A stretch of 64,000 nt of DNA from Desulfofundulus kuznetsovii DSM 6115 (GTDB taxonomy: Bacteria > Bacillota > Desulfotomaculia > Desulfotomaculales > Desulfovirgulaceae): assembly GCF_000214705.1 (NCBI RefSeq), contig NC_015573.1:2983001-3047000 (forward strand). The letters run 5' to 3'. Both the position numbers and the translations under genes were made by a program. Positions 17,418 to 26,736 of the stretch are shown one piece after another. The notes below the pieces were generated by a model, which was not told the origin of the DNA, ran no database searches, and saw only the letters and a list, made by a program, of their open reading frames with translations. Position 1 is the stretch's first letter; every line of letters begins with the position of its first letter.

Positions 17418-18713
17418 TTACGCAAGCACGGCTTCCCGCCGGTCGCTGTATTCGGCACCCTTGCCCAGCCATCCCCGCAGCCACATGGCCTCGTTCAGGC
17501 GCTGCACGGCCACCAGGTACGCACAATCCCTCATATTCAGATCCTTATGGGCCCTGTACATTTGATAAACTTCTTTAAAGGCCGCCACCATTTTTTCCTC
17601 CAAACGGCGGTTTACTTCTTCTTCAGACCAGTAATAGCCGGTATTGTTCTGTACCCACTCGAAGTAGGAAACGGTTACGCCGCCGGCATTGGCCAGAATA
17701 TCGGGAATTACAAATACTTTTTTCTCGTTCAAGATCCGGTCTGCGCCGGGAGTGGTGGGGCCGTTGGCCCCCTCGCCGATAATCCGGGCTTTAATATTCC
17801 GGGCGTTTTGTTCGGTAATCTGGTTTTCCAGGGCCGCCGGGATGAGAATGTCACAGCTTAAGGCCAGCAACTCCTCGTTGCTGATGGGACGGCTGCCCGG
17901 ATACCCCTTCACGGTTCCCGTATTCTTCTTGAATTGAAGCACCGCCACCGGGTCGAGCCCCCTGGGGTTGTAGATGCCGCCGGAAGAGTCGGATACGGCA
18001 ATAATGCGGCAGCCCATTTCGTGCAACAGCTTGGCGGCAATGCTCCCCACGTTGCCATAGCCCTGCACGGCAGCGGTGGCGCCGTTTAAGCTGATCCCCA
18101 GCGCCGCGGCCGCTTCCCGCACGGCAATGACACAACCCCTGGCCGTGGCCTCTTCCCGTCCGAGGGATCCGCCTACCACCGGCGGCTTGCCGGTAATAAC
18201 CCCAAACTCGTTATACCCTTTGATCCCGGAAAACTCGTCCATCATCCAGGTCATAACCCGGGCGTTCGTGTAAACATCCGGGGCAGGAATGTCCTTTTCC
18301 CGGCCCAGCAACGGGTACATGGCTTTGATATAACCCCGGCTCAGCCTTTCCAGTTCATCGAGGGACATCTCCCTGTGGTCGCAGGTCACTCCACCCTTGG
18401 CACCGCCGTAGGGCAGCCCCAGTACGGCGCACTTCATGGTCATCCACAGGGCGAGGGCTTTCACCTCGTCCATATCCACATCCGGGTGGAACCTTATTCC
18501 CCCCTTAAAAGGACCCAGTACACTGCAGTGCTGCACCCGGTAGCCGGTAAAAACCTTGATGCTGCCATCGTCCATTTTGACCGGTATGGCCGCCGTCAGT
18601 ACCCGCTCCGGGCTGCGCAGAATTTCGTAAACCGCCGGGTTGAGGTTGAGCCTTTTCACCGCCGACAGGACGTGGTTACATGCCAGTTCAAAACTGTTCA
18701 ACCGCTTGCTCAT
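17418..18713 (-). CDS. gdhA: Glutamate dehydrogenase (NAD(P)-dependent)
   Basis: The 431-residue enzyme deaminates glutamate to 2-oxoglutarate and ammonia, or the reverse. It contains the PFKGGIRFHPDV motif near residue 68, the catalytic-lysine segment YGGAKGGV near 104, the dinucleotide fold QGYGNVGS near 217, and the GANGPTT signature near 329. The start is ATG 18713, behind GGGGAGTG; a 51-residue in-frame extension lacks a ribosome site and family similarity. It has its own sigma-54-like promoter and terminator. With the aminotransferase next door it can recycle 2-oxoglutarate and feed NAD(P)H from amino-acid oxidation. Confidence 0.95.
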   Translation of the reverse strand: MSKRLNSFELACNHVLSAVKRLNLNPAVYEILRSPERVLTAAIPVKMDDGSIKVFTGYRVQHCSVLGPFKGGIRFHPDVDMDEVKALALWMTMKCAVLGLPYGGAKGGVTCDHREMSLDELERLSRGYIKAMYPLLGREKDIPAPDVYTNARVMTWMMDEFSGIKGYNEFGVITGKPPVVGGSLGREEATARGCVIAVREAAAALGISLNGATAAVQGYGNVGSIAAKLLHEMGCRIIAVSDSSGGIYNPRGLDPVAVLQFKKNTGTVKGYPGSRPISNEELLALSCDILIPAALENQITEQNARNIKARIIGEGANGPTTPGADRILNEKKVFVIPDILANAGGVTVSYFEWVQNNTGYYWSEEEVNRRLEEKMVAAFKEVYQMYRAHKDLNMRDCAYLVAVQRLNEAMWLRGWLGKGAEYSDRREAVLA

Positions 18714-18777
18714 CAAATCACTCCCCTTAAGGGTTTGCCCCGGAAGCTTTCCCTCCGGAGGCTTTACCCTTTGGGGG

Positions 18778-18793
18778 CGCAAGAAGCATGCCA
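18778..18793 (-). promoter_or_regulatory. Sigma-54-type -24/-12 promoter of gdhA
   Basis: The minus strand reads TGGCATGCTTCTTGCG, a close match to TGGCAC-N5-TTGCA with correct doublet spacing. The expected start is near 18,768, giving a leader of about 55 nt. Confidence 0.78.
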
Positions 18794-18856
18794 GGCTTAA
18801 TAATCTTAATTGGCGCAACATTTTTAAGACTTCTGTAATTTTTACTAAGTGAATGG

Positions 18857-18870
18857 ATGCAAACACGCAT
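18857..18870. promoter_or_regulatory. Enhancer dyad 1 of gdhA (ATGC-N6-GCAT)
   Basis: ATGCAAACACGCAT followed by TAT lies 64 bp above the gdhA -24 element, within one base of the distance seen at the permease promoter. Confidence 0.6.
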
Positions 18871-18954
18871 TATCCCGAATTAACACAAAACTAGGCACCG
18901 GGCACTTCTCCGCACTTTGTCCCTTTTTGACAATGCAACACAGGATTACACATG

Positions 18955-18968
18955 ATGCGCAATTGCAT
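18955..18968. promoter_or_regulatory. Enhancer dyad 2 of gdhA (ATGC-N6-GCAT)
   Basis: ATGCGCAATTGCAT followed by TA lies 98 bp beyond dyad 1. At the permease the spacing is 88 bp; the 10-bp difference is about one helical turn, so both sites face the same side of the DNA. It overlaps the last base of the activator gene. Confidence 0.6.
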
Positions 18969-20668
18969 TATTTTGTGTTTTTCATGAACTTCTTTTGTTT
19001 GCTCCCCGTGGGGTGCACGCGGTACTTCTGGATCTTCCTGACAATGGTTGACTGGTTGACCTGCAGGGCGCTGGCCATTTCGTAGGTGGTTTTGCAACGC
19101 TGTGACGCCAGCATAATCAGCTGCCTTTCCACCTCGTCGACGGCCTGTTTCAAGGGGCATATCCCCAGTACATATACCCTGCCGGGAAGCTCGCCGTTGG
19201 AGTTGATAATATAATCGGGAATATGCACCGTTTCAATAAGGTTGCTGTCGGTGGTAACCATCAACCGCTCCACCAGGTTTTCCACTTCCCTTACATTACC
19301 TGGCCAGTGGTATTTCACCAGTACGTCCAGGACTTCCGGTGAAAAATGTTTATTCATGTCATATTTCAGATTAAACTTATTGACGAAATGCTCAATCAAG
19401 GGCACAATATCTTCTTTGCGATACCGCAGGGGAGGAATGGTGACTGGGACTACATTCAACCGGTAGTAAAGATCCTCCCGGAACAATCCTTCCCTGACCA
19501 TCTTCTGAACATCGCGGTTGGTGGCGGCGATAAATCTCACATTCACCGCGATTTGCTGGCTTCCCCCGACACGCATTAACTTTTTTTCCTGAATTACCTG
19601 CAACAGCTTGACCTGCAGGTTCAACGGAAGGTCCGCCACCTCATCCAGAAAAACGGTTCCCCCGTCACCCATTTCAATTAGGCCCTTTTTCCCCTCACGC
19701 CTGGCCCCGGTGAAGGCCCCGGGCTCATAGCCGAACAGCTCCGATTCCAGCAGGTTCTCGGGTATGGCTCCACAGTTGATGGTGATAAAGGGACCTTTAT
19801 GCCGCTTGCTCAACCTGTGAATGCGGGAAGCAACAACGCCCTTGCCCACACCGGATTCGCCGGTGATCAGGATGGTGGAATCCACCTGGGCCACCCGGTC
19901 CACCAGGTCCAGGACCTGTTTCATCTGGGGGCTGGCCGCGATAATTTCCGTGTTTTCCAGCTTTTCCTGCCGCAGGTACATCACCAGCCGGCGGTAGTTG
20001 TCCACCAGCTGTTCGGTGTCTTCCAGGCGCTGCTTTAAATTGATCAGCTCGGAAACATCCCGCGAGTTAACCACTATACGGGTGATCCTGCCCGAATCGT
20101 CAAAGACCGGATTTCCTGTAACGATGAGAGTCTTGCCCGTCTTCGTGTGCTGAACCATGGTCACCCGCCGCCTTTCCTCAAAAACCCGGCGCGAAACGGA
20201 TGGGTTGAAATAACCCTCCTCCTCCATTTCGCTGTAATGTTTACCTATTATCTTTTCCACTTCCACCCCGTAGTAGCTTTCTCCAATCTTGTTCACCCTG
20301 CGGGTGTAGCCCTCGCCGTCGACAACGTAAATTTCGTCATAAGAAGAGTTAAAGATGGCTTCCAGCTCTTCCTTGGCTTCCCTCAAGGATTCGCACAGGG
20401 AAATGTCCTGTAAAACCAGCATCGTCCCGCCGGCGCCCTCTTCCCCCACCAGCGGGTTGACCTGCACGGCCACCTTCCGGCCGTTTATTTCCACCTTCCT
20501 GCCTGAAGGCGAACCGTCCTGCGGCCATAACTGCTCCACCAGAGCGGCGGGTAATACGTCGCCGATTTGCCTCCCCGCAACCGCACTTCTTTCTACACCC
20601 AGGAGGTCTTCGGCGGCCCGGTTCAAAAACTCCACCCTTCCCCCGGCATCAACCAGCAACAACCCCAC
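18968..20668 (-). CDS. PAS-domain sigma-54-dependent transcriptional activator
   Basis: The 566-residue protein has two PAS-like domains (about residues 1-90 and 100-215), an AAA+ domain with Walker A GESGVGKG near 266, the sigma-54-contacting GAFTGA near 325 and FLDEVADLP near 348. The C-terminal TyrR-type helix-turn-helix includes ALQVNQSTIVRKIQKY. Such proteins activate sigma-54 promoters in response to a small molecule. It sits directly upstream of gdhA and beside two sigma-54-like promoters with shared dyads, its likely targets. The GTG at 20668 falls inside PAS 1; translation more likely begins at an in-frame CTG at 20704 after AGGGGAGGG, which adds REVFALLDPVP. Confidence 0.92.
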   Translation of the reverse strand: MGLLLVDAGGRVEFLNRAAEDLLGVERSAVAGRQIGDVLPAALVEQLWPQDGSPSGRKVEINGRKVAVQVNPLVGEEGAGGTMLVLQDISLCESLREAKEELEAIFNSSYDEIYVVDGEGYTRRVNKIGESYYGVEVEKIIGKHYSEMEEEGYFNPSVSRRVFEERRRVTMVQHTKTGKTLIVTGNPVFDDSGRITRIVVNSRDVSELINLKQRLEDTEQLVDNYRRLVMYLRQEKLENTEIIAASPQMKQVLDLVDRVAQVDSTILITGESGVGKGVVASRIHRLSKRHKGPFITINCGAIPENLLESELFGYEPGAFTGARREGKKGLIEMGDGGTVFLDEVADLPLNLQVKLLQVIQEKKLMRVGGSQQIAVNVRFIAATNRDVQKMVREGLFREDLYYRLNVVPVTIPPLRYRKEDIVPLIEHFVNKFNLKYDMNKHFSPEVLDVLVKYHWPGNVREVENLVERLMVTTDSNLIETVHIPDYIINSNGELPGRVYVLGICPLKQAVDEVERQLIMLASQRCKTTYEMASALQVNQSTIVRKIQKYRVHPTGSKQKKFMKNTK

Positions 20669-20732
20669 GGGTACGGGATCAAGTAATGCAAATACCTCCC
20701 TCAGATGAATCCCTCCCCTGGACGAGCTAAGC

Positions 20733-20773
20733 GGTGCGCCGGCCGTAAGCCAGTGACTTGTGACCGGCGCACC
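20733..20773. other. Perfect 10-bp inverted repeat between fdhA and the activator gene
   Basis: GGTGCGCCGG and CCGGCGCACC enclose 21 bases and are followed on the plus strand by CTTTT. It may be a terminator-like or repeat-derived hairpin; no gene reads toward it on the plus strand. Confidence 0.4.
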
Positions 20774-20788
20774 CTTTTACAAGTCCGT

Positions 20789-20824
20789 GATAAACAGGAC
20801 CCAGCCCTGGTGAAAGCTGGGTCC
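20789..20824 (-). terminator. Terminator of the formate dehydrogenase operon
   Basis: On the minus strand GGACCCAGC pairs with GCTGGGTCC and is followed by TGTTTAT. The T-run is short but the position, 16 bp after the fdhA stop, fits. Confidence 0.7.
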
Positions 20825-20839
20825 CCTACTTAAATGCTC

Positions 20840-23527
20840 TCAGGCGATCTTCTCCACCCGCACGGCGCAGACTTTTAACTCCGGTATTCTGGCCACCGGG
20901 TCCCGGGCCGTGTTGGTCAGCTTGTTGATGGCCACCTCCGGGAAGTGGAAGGAGGTAAAGACCACGCCGGGCGGCACGGTATCTACAACCCGGGCGGTTA
21001 CTTCCACCTGTCCCCGGCGGGAGATAACCCGCACCCGCTCGCCGTCGGCAATGTTCAGGACCCGGGCGTCGGCTGGATTGATCTCCAGGTGCTCCCGGCC
21101 GTAGTACTCCTCCAGGGCCCCGGTACGCAGGGTCATGGTCCCGGTATGGTAGTGGAAGTGCCGGCGTCCCGTATTCAGGATGAGCGGATATTCTTCGTCC
21201 GGCAGCTCGGCCGGGGGTACGTATTCTACCGGGTGGAACTTGCCCAACCCCCGGGCAAACTTGCCCGCGTGCAGGATGGGCGTTCCCGGGTGATCGGGGG
21301 CGGGACAGGGCCAGACCAGGCTGCCGCTCTCCAGGCGCTGGTAGGAAATGCCGCCGTAGGAGGGGGTGAGGCGGGCAATTTCCTCCATGATTTCCGCCGG
21401 CGAACCGTACTGCATGGGATAACCCATGGCCGTAGCCACCAGGCAGATGATCTGCCAGTCGGGCTTGGCTTCCCCTAACGGCTCAATGGCCTTGCGCACC
21501 CGCTGCACCCGGCGCTCGGTATTGGTAAAGGTACCGTCCTTCTCGGCAAAACTGGCTGCGGGCAGCACCACATCAGCCAGCCTGGCCGTTTCGGAGAGGA
21601 AAATATCCTGCACAACCAGGAAATCCAGTTTTTCCAGAGCGTGAACCACGTGGTCCGCATCGGGATCGGACAGCACGGGGTTCTCGCCCATGATGTACAT
21701 CCCTTTAATTTCTCCCCGGGCTGCGGCTTCGATCATTTCGCCCACGGTTAGCCCGGGCGTGGCCGGCAGCTCGTCTACCCCCCAGGCCGCGGCAAACCTG
21801 GCCCGCACTTCCTCCAGGGTAACGCTCTGGTAGCCCGTGAGGACGTTGGGCAGGGCCCCCATGTCGCAGGCTCCCTGGACGTTGTTCTGCCCCCGCAGGG
21901 GGTTCACGCCGCTGTGGGACTTGCCGATGTGCCCGCAGAGCATGGCCAGGTTGGCCACGGCAAGGACGTTGTCGGTGCCGCAGATGTGCTGGGTGAGGCC
22001 CATGGTATAAAGAATGGTGGCGTTTCTGGCCGTGGCGTAACCCCGGGCCACTTCCCGGATCACACCGGGGCTGATACCGGTAATTTCCGCCACATATTCG
22101 GGGGTGTATCTGGCCACCGCCTCTTTCAGGGCTTCAAACCCTTCGGTACGGGTGTCCACAAATTCCTTGTTTACCAGGCCTTCGGAAATAATCACATTGG
22201 CCAGGCCGTTTAAAAGGGCGATGTCCGTGCCCGATTTCAACTGCAGGTGACGGTGGGCCAGACCGGCCACCTCTGTCCTGCGGGGGTCCACCACCACCAG
22301 GGTGGCGCCGTTGCGCACGGCCTTTTTCACCTGAAGGCCGATAACCGGGTGCGACTCGGTGGTGTTGGTCCCAATGGCCAGGATAAAGTCGGCTCCCCCA
22401 ATATCTCCGATGGGGTTGGTCATGGCACCGCTGCCAAAGGCTGCCGCCAGACCGGCGACAGTAGGCGCGTGTCAGAGACGGGCACAATGGTCGATGTTGT
22501 TGGTTCCCAGTACGGCCCTGGTGAACTTGCTCATCAAGTAATTCTCTTCGTTAGTGCACCGGGCCGAACTCAGAACCCCCAGGGCGGCGGAACCGTATTC
22601 TTTTTTAATTGCCCCCAGCCTTTCGGCCACCAGGTTGATGGCCTCTTCCCAGCTGGCTTCCTCAAAGACCCCGTTGCGCTTGATCAGGGGTTTGGTGAGG
22701 CGGTCGGGGTGGTGAATAAACCCGTAACCAAAACGGCCTTTTACGCACAGGGCCCGCCCGTTGACTTCACCGTCACAGGATGTTACCCCCACCACCCGGC
22801 CGTCCTTTACATTGAGATCAAAGGTGCAACCCGTACCGCAGTAGGGGCAGGTGGTGCGCACTTTCTTGACTTCCCAGGTGCGGGCTGCCGCACGCAGGCC
22901 CTTTTCCTGGAGGGCCCCCACCGGGCAGACGGCCACGCAGTTGCCGCAAAAAACGCAGTCGGAACCGGCCAGGGTGCTGTCCATGGCCGGGGTAACCCTG
23001 GTGTTGAAACCCCGGTAGGCAAAATCCACCACGTTTTTGCCCTGGATTTCGGCGCAGGCCCGCACGCACTTGCCGCACAGGATACATTTATTCAAGTCCC
23101 GCACTATGAAGGGGTTATCATCTTCAATGGGGTAACTGTGGCGCTCCCCGGCAAAACCGGCCTGCCGGACGCCGTACATGTAGGCGTAATCCTGCAGGCG
23201 GCAGTCGCCGTTTCTACCGCAGGTCAGGCAATCCTGCGGGTGATTGGCCAAAAGCAGCTCGATGATGGTTTTCCGGGCTTCCACTACGGCCGGCGAGGCG
23301 GTGTGCACCACCATGCCGCTGGTGGCGGTGGTGACGCAGGAAGCCGGCAGGTTGCGCATACCCTCGATTTCCACCACGCACAGGCGGCAGCCGCCCCACG
23401 GGGTGAGCTCCGGATCGTGGCACAGGGTGGGGATGAAAATTCCCGCAGACCGGGCCGCATCCAGCACGGTGGTGCCGGCCGGTACGGTCACCTGCCGGCC
23501 ATCTATGGTCAAAGTGACTTCCGCCAA
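20840..23527 (-). CDS. fdhA: NAD(P)-linked formate dehydrogenase, selenocysteine catalytic subunit
   Basis: Formate dehydrogenase interconverts formate and CO2. The 895-residue protein is interrupted by an in-frame TGA at 22472-22474, read as selenocysteine: the context [17 protein letters not shown] is the active-site sequence of Sec formate dehydrogenases. A SECIS hairpin follows. The N-terminus has a [2Fe-2S] domain (CHDP...GGCRLC), a His-Cys3 cluster ([10 protein letters not shown]), two [4Fe-4S] sites ([22 protein letters not shown]), then the pterin domain with CPYCGTGC near 255. The start is TTG 23527 after AAAGGGGG. The size and order match acetogen FdhA. Electrons should pass to the NuoF/NuoE-like subunits encoded upstream. 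Reading it as two genes would be an error. Confidence 0.96.
22441..22461 (-). promoter_or_regulatory. SECIS element of fdhA
   Basis: In the mRNA, CUGUCGCC and GGCGGCAG form an 8-bp stem (one G-U pair) closed by the loop GGUCU. The stem begins 10 nt after the UGA. The apical GGUCU is the loop recognised by SelB in E. coli fdhF, and the distance is right for a bacterial SECIS. Confidence 0.93.
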
Positions 23528-23625
23528 TTTAGGTACCCCCTTTCGGCATGATTTCTTATCACTGTTATCACCCTCACTCAGAACAGCGCCGTACCTCCGT
23601 GGTGGCGCCGAAAGCGCCATGGTGC

Positions 23626-24564
23626 CTACTTACCTTCCACTTCTTTCATCCTGGCCACGACGCCCTCCAATCCCAGGGCTTCAGCCCAGGAAACGGGCAC
23701 AAACCGGCCGTCCTTTTTCAGCATGGGGGTCATTGGTTCTTCCACGTAAAGCAGCTCCAGGCCCAGGCGGCCTTTGAGGCACAGGGGCCGGCCGGGGCCG
23801 GGTTCTTTTGCTGTAATGCCGATCACTTTCCCGTCTTTGATGTTCAGCTCAAAGGTACAGCCGCTTTCACAAAAAGTGCAGGTGACGGGTTTCTTTTGCA
23901 TTTCCCAGGTGCGCCCTTTGCCGGCCATGGGCCTGTAGGTCAACGCCCCTACCGGGCAGACGGCCACACAGCGGGCGCAGTATACACAGTCCGACTCACC
24001 CAGGGGCACGTCCATGGCCGTAACCACCCTGGTGTTAAAGCCCCGGTAGCCGAAGTCAATCACGCTGCGCCCGGGTACGGCCTGGCAGGTACGCACGCAC
24101 TTGCCGCACAGGATACACTTATTTTGATCCCTGATGATGTAGGGGTTGGAATCATCCAGGGGGTAATTTTTCCTCTCGCCGTGAAAGCTGGTCTGTCGAA
24201 CCCCGTACATGAAGGCATAATCCTGCAAACGGCAGTCGCCGTTTTTTTCGCAGGTCAGGCAGTCCTGGGGGTGGTTGGCCAGCAGCAAATCGATAATGGT
24301 ACGCCGCGCCTCAATTACCGCTTCCGAGGCGGTGTGGACCACCATCCCCTCGGCCACGGTGGTCACGCAGGAGGCCGGCAGGTTACGCATCCCCGGAATC
24401 TCCACCACACAAAGGCGGCAGGCCCCAAACCCCGGAATGACCGGGTCGTGGCACAGGGTGGGGATGAAAATCCCCGCCGACCGGGCCGCATCCAGCACGG
24501 TGGTGCCGGCCGGTACGGTCACCTTTTGCCCGTCTATGGTTAAAGTGACATTGGCCACTTGCAT
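23626..24564 (-). CDS. Iron-sulfur subunit, paralogue of the FdhA N-terminal half
   Basis: The 312-residue protein repeats the first third of FdhA almost motif for motif: [2Fe-2S] ligands (CHDP...GACRLC), [32 protein letters not shown], then CTFCESGCTF, the first cluster of the pterin domain. It stops after only about 65 more residues, with no active-site Sec or Cys and no pterin-binding domain. It is either an electron-transfer subunit like NuoG- or HylA-type small proteins, or a duplicate of fdhA that lost its catalytic part. The reading frame is intact and has a ribosome site (ATG 24564 after GAGGGGG), which favours a working subunit placed between NuoF and FdhA. Confidence 0.85.
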   Translation of the reverse strand: MQVANVTLTIDGQKVTVPAGTTVLDAARSAGIFIPTLCHDPVIPGFGACRLCVVEIPGMRNLPASCVTTVAEGMVVHTASEAVIEARRTIIDLLLANHPQDCLTCEKNGDCRLQDYAFMYGVRQTSFHGERKNYPLDDSNPYIIRDQNKCILCGKCVRTCQAVPGRSVIDFGYRGFNTRVVTAMDVPLGESDCVYCARCVAVCPVGALTYRPMAGKGRTWEMQKKPVTCTFCESGCTFELNIKDGKVIGITAKEPGPGRPLCLKGRLGLELLYVEEPMTPMLKKDGRFVPVSWAEALGLEGVVARMKEVEGK

Positions 24565-24612
24565 TCCCCCTCATTCCTCACTGAAACGGATACATCATTA
24601 CGTCCTTCCGGC

Positions 24613-24725
24613 GTAAATGTTCAGCGATCCCGCTATGGTGCCGTGTTGTCACGCGCTGACAGCACCACGGCTCGCTTTGGAAACGCGGCACCGTGCCGGT
24701 GGCGACGGTTTTACTGAACAATTAC
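24613..24725. mobile_element. Short MITE-like element with GTAA ends and 8-bp target duplication
   Basis: GTAAATGTTCAG at 24613-24624 is inverted at 24714-24725 (one mismatch). CTTCCGGC flanks both ends (24605-24612 and 24726-24733). The interior holds a second inverted pair around GGTGCCG. The ends match those of the element at 58,691. GTAA termini and 8-bp duplications are typical of the IS66 family. Confidence 0.75.
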
Positions 24726-24764
24726 CTTCCGGCAATTTAAATTATTAGACCCGTCAGCGGTCGC

Positions 24765-26717
24765 TTACGCCTTTTCCACGGCGCCGAACTTGCACTTCTG
24801 CATGCAGTTGCCGCACTTGATGCACCGGGAAATATCGATGACGTGGGGCTGTTTCTTTTCGCCGCTGATGGCCCCGGCCGGACAGGCGCGGGCACAGCTG
24901 CCGCAGCCGGTGCACTTTTCGGGGTTGATGGTGTACACCAAAAGCGCCTGGCAGACGCGGGCTGGGCAGCGTTTATCCCTGATATGGGCCTCGTATTCGT
25001 CCCGGAAGTAGCGCAATGTGGACAGGATGGGGTTGGGGCAGGTCTGTCCCAGGCCGCACAGGGCCGTGTTTTTGACCACCCGGGCCAGTCGCTCCAGGGT
25101 CTCGATGTCCTCCTCCTTACCCTGGCCTTCGCAGATGCGGGTGAGGATTTCCAGCATGCGCTTGGTGCCCTCCCGGCAGGGAGTGCATTTGCCGCAGGAT
25201 TCGGCCTGGGTGAAGTTCAAGAAGAACCGGGCCACATCCACCATGCAGGTGGTTTCATCCATGACCACCAGGCCGCCGGAACCCATGATGGCCCCTGCGG
25301 AGGTGAGGGATTCGTAGTCGATGGGCAGGTCCAGCTGTTCCTCGGGCAGGCAGCCGCCGGAGGGCCCGCCGATCTGCACGGCTTTGAACCTCTTGCCGTC
25401 CCGGATGCCGCCGCCCACGCCAAAGATGATCTCCCGCATGGTAATGCCCATGGGCACTTCCACCAGGCCGGTGTTGTTCACCTTGCCGGTCAGGGCGAAA
25501 ATCTTGGTGCCCTTGCTCTTTTCCGTGCCCATGGCGGCATACCAGGCGCCGCCGTTGCGGATGATCAGGGGTACGTTGGCAAAGGTTTCCACATTGTTGA
25601 TATTGGTGGGCTTGCCCCATAAACCTTTTTGCGCCGGGAAGGGCGGTCTCGGCCGTGGCATGCCCCGGTTGCCTTCAATGGAGGTCAAAAGGGCCGTCTC
25701 TTCGCCGCAAACAAAGGCCCCTGCCCCGGCCTTGATCTTGATGCGGAAGTTGAACCCGGAATTGAGGATGTTGTCCCCTAAAAGGCCGCATTCCTCGGCC
25801 TGGGCAATGGCTATCTTGAGCCGGTGAATGGCCAGGGGATACTCGGCCCGCACGTAAATATAGCCTTCATCGGCACCAACGGCATAGCCGCAGATCAGCA
25901 TCCCTTCCAGCACCGCGTGGGGATCCCCTTCCAGGACGCTGCGGTCCATAAAGGCGCCCGGGTCCCCTTCGTCGGCGTTGCAGACCACATACTTCTTGTC
26001 CCCTTCCGCCGCGCGGACAAAGCTCCACTTCATCCCGGTGGGAAAACCGGCGCCGCCCCTGCCCCGCAGGCCGGAGATCTTTACTTCTTCAATTACCTGT
26101 TCGGGGGTCATTTCAAACAGGGCTTTGGTCAGGGCCAGATAACCGTCACTGGCCACATAGTCGGCAATTTCTTCGGGATTGATGTGCCCGCAATTGGCGA
26201 GCACCAGGCGCTTTTGCTTGGCGTAAAAGGGAACGGTCTCGTAGGTGAGGGATTTTTCACCGGTGGCGGGATCAACGTAGAGCAGGCGCTCAACCACCTG
26301 CCCCCCAACCAGGTGGCTGGCCACAATTTCGGGGATGTCCTCCAGTTGGACACGGGTGTAGAAAACTTTCTGGGGCTCTACAATCATCAGCGGACCCTGT
26401 TCGCAAAAACCGTGGCAGCCGGTAATTTTTACCGTCACCTTGTCCTGCAGGCCGTGCCTGGCCAGCTCTTCCCGCAGAGCATCCACCAGTTTGCGGGAAC
26501 CGGAAGATGTACAGCCCGTACCGGCACATATGAGAACCTGCCGCCTGGAGCTGTCCGCAGGCAGGTGAATATTCTCCAGAAATTCCTTGAACCTGGCCCG
26601 GCAGTTTTCATCATCGTGACACAGGGGCCCCTGCTGGCGACATTTAATATAATCCTGGCAGGGGCTGGATGGAGAATGGAAGCACTTTTCACAGCATTTA
26701 TCCATTAATGACTTCAT
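24765..26717 (-). CDS. NuoF/HydB-like diaphorase subunit (FMN, NAD(P) and Fe-S) of the formate dehydrogenase complex
   Basis: The 650-residue protein has a cysteine-rich N-terminus (CCEKCF...C...C), a thioredoxin-like [2Fe-2S] domain with CAGTGC and GCHGFC, the NAD/FMN domain GLRGRGGAGFPTG near residue 230, ESCGKCTPCREG near 540 for the N3-type cluster, and a C-terminal 2x[4Fe-4S] ferredoxin domain (CTGCGSCARACP, CIKCGNCMQKC). It should bind NAD(P)H and perhaps split electrons between NAD(P) and ferredoxin. ATG 26717 follows GAGGGGG; a 12-residue extension would start inside nuoE with no ribosome site. It is a paralogue of HydB in this window. Confidence 0.93.
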   Translation of the reverse strand: MKSLMDKCCEKCFHSPSSPCQDYIKCRQQGPLCHDDENCRARFKEFLENIHLPADSSRRQVLICAGTGCTSSGSRKLVDALREELARHGLQDKVTVKITGCHGFCEQGPLMIVEPQKVFYTRVQLEDIPEIVASHLVGGQVVERLLYVDPATGEKSLTYETVPFYAKQKRLVLANCGHINPEEIADYVASDGYLALTKALFEMTPEQVIEEVKISGLRGRGGAGFPTGMKWSFVRAAEGDKKYVVCNADEGDPGAFMDRSVLEGDPHAVLEGMLICGYAVGADEGYIYVRAEYPLAIHRLKIAIAQAEECGLLGDNILNSGFNFRIKIKAGAGAFVCGEETALLTSIEGNRGMPRPRPPFPAQKGLWGKPTNINNVETFANVPLIIRNGGAWYAAMGTEKSKGTKIFALTGKVNNTGLVEVPMGITMREIIFGVGGGIRDGKRFKAVQIGGPSGGCLPEEQLDLPIDYESLTSAGAIMGSGGLVVMDETTCMVDVARFFLNFTQAESCGKCTPCREGTKRMLEILTRICEGQGKEEDIETLERLARVVKNTALCGLGQTCPNPILSTLRYFRDEYEAHIRDKRCPARVCQALLVYTINPEKCTGCGSCARACPAGAISGEKKQPHVIDISRCIKCGNCMQKCKFGAVEKA

Positions 26718-26736
26718 CTCTGGCACCGCCCCCTCA

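Noticed and set aside
22424-22474. Interpretation of the in-frame TGA in fdhA as a pseudogene break
   Set aside because: The surrounding CARL-U-H context and the SECIS hairpin show that it is a selenocysteine codon.
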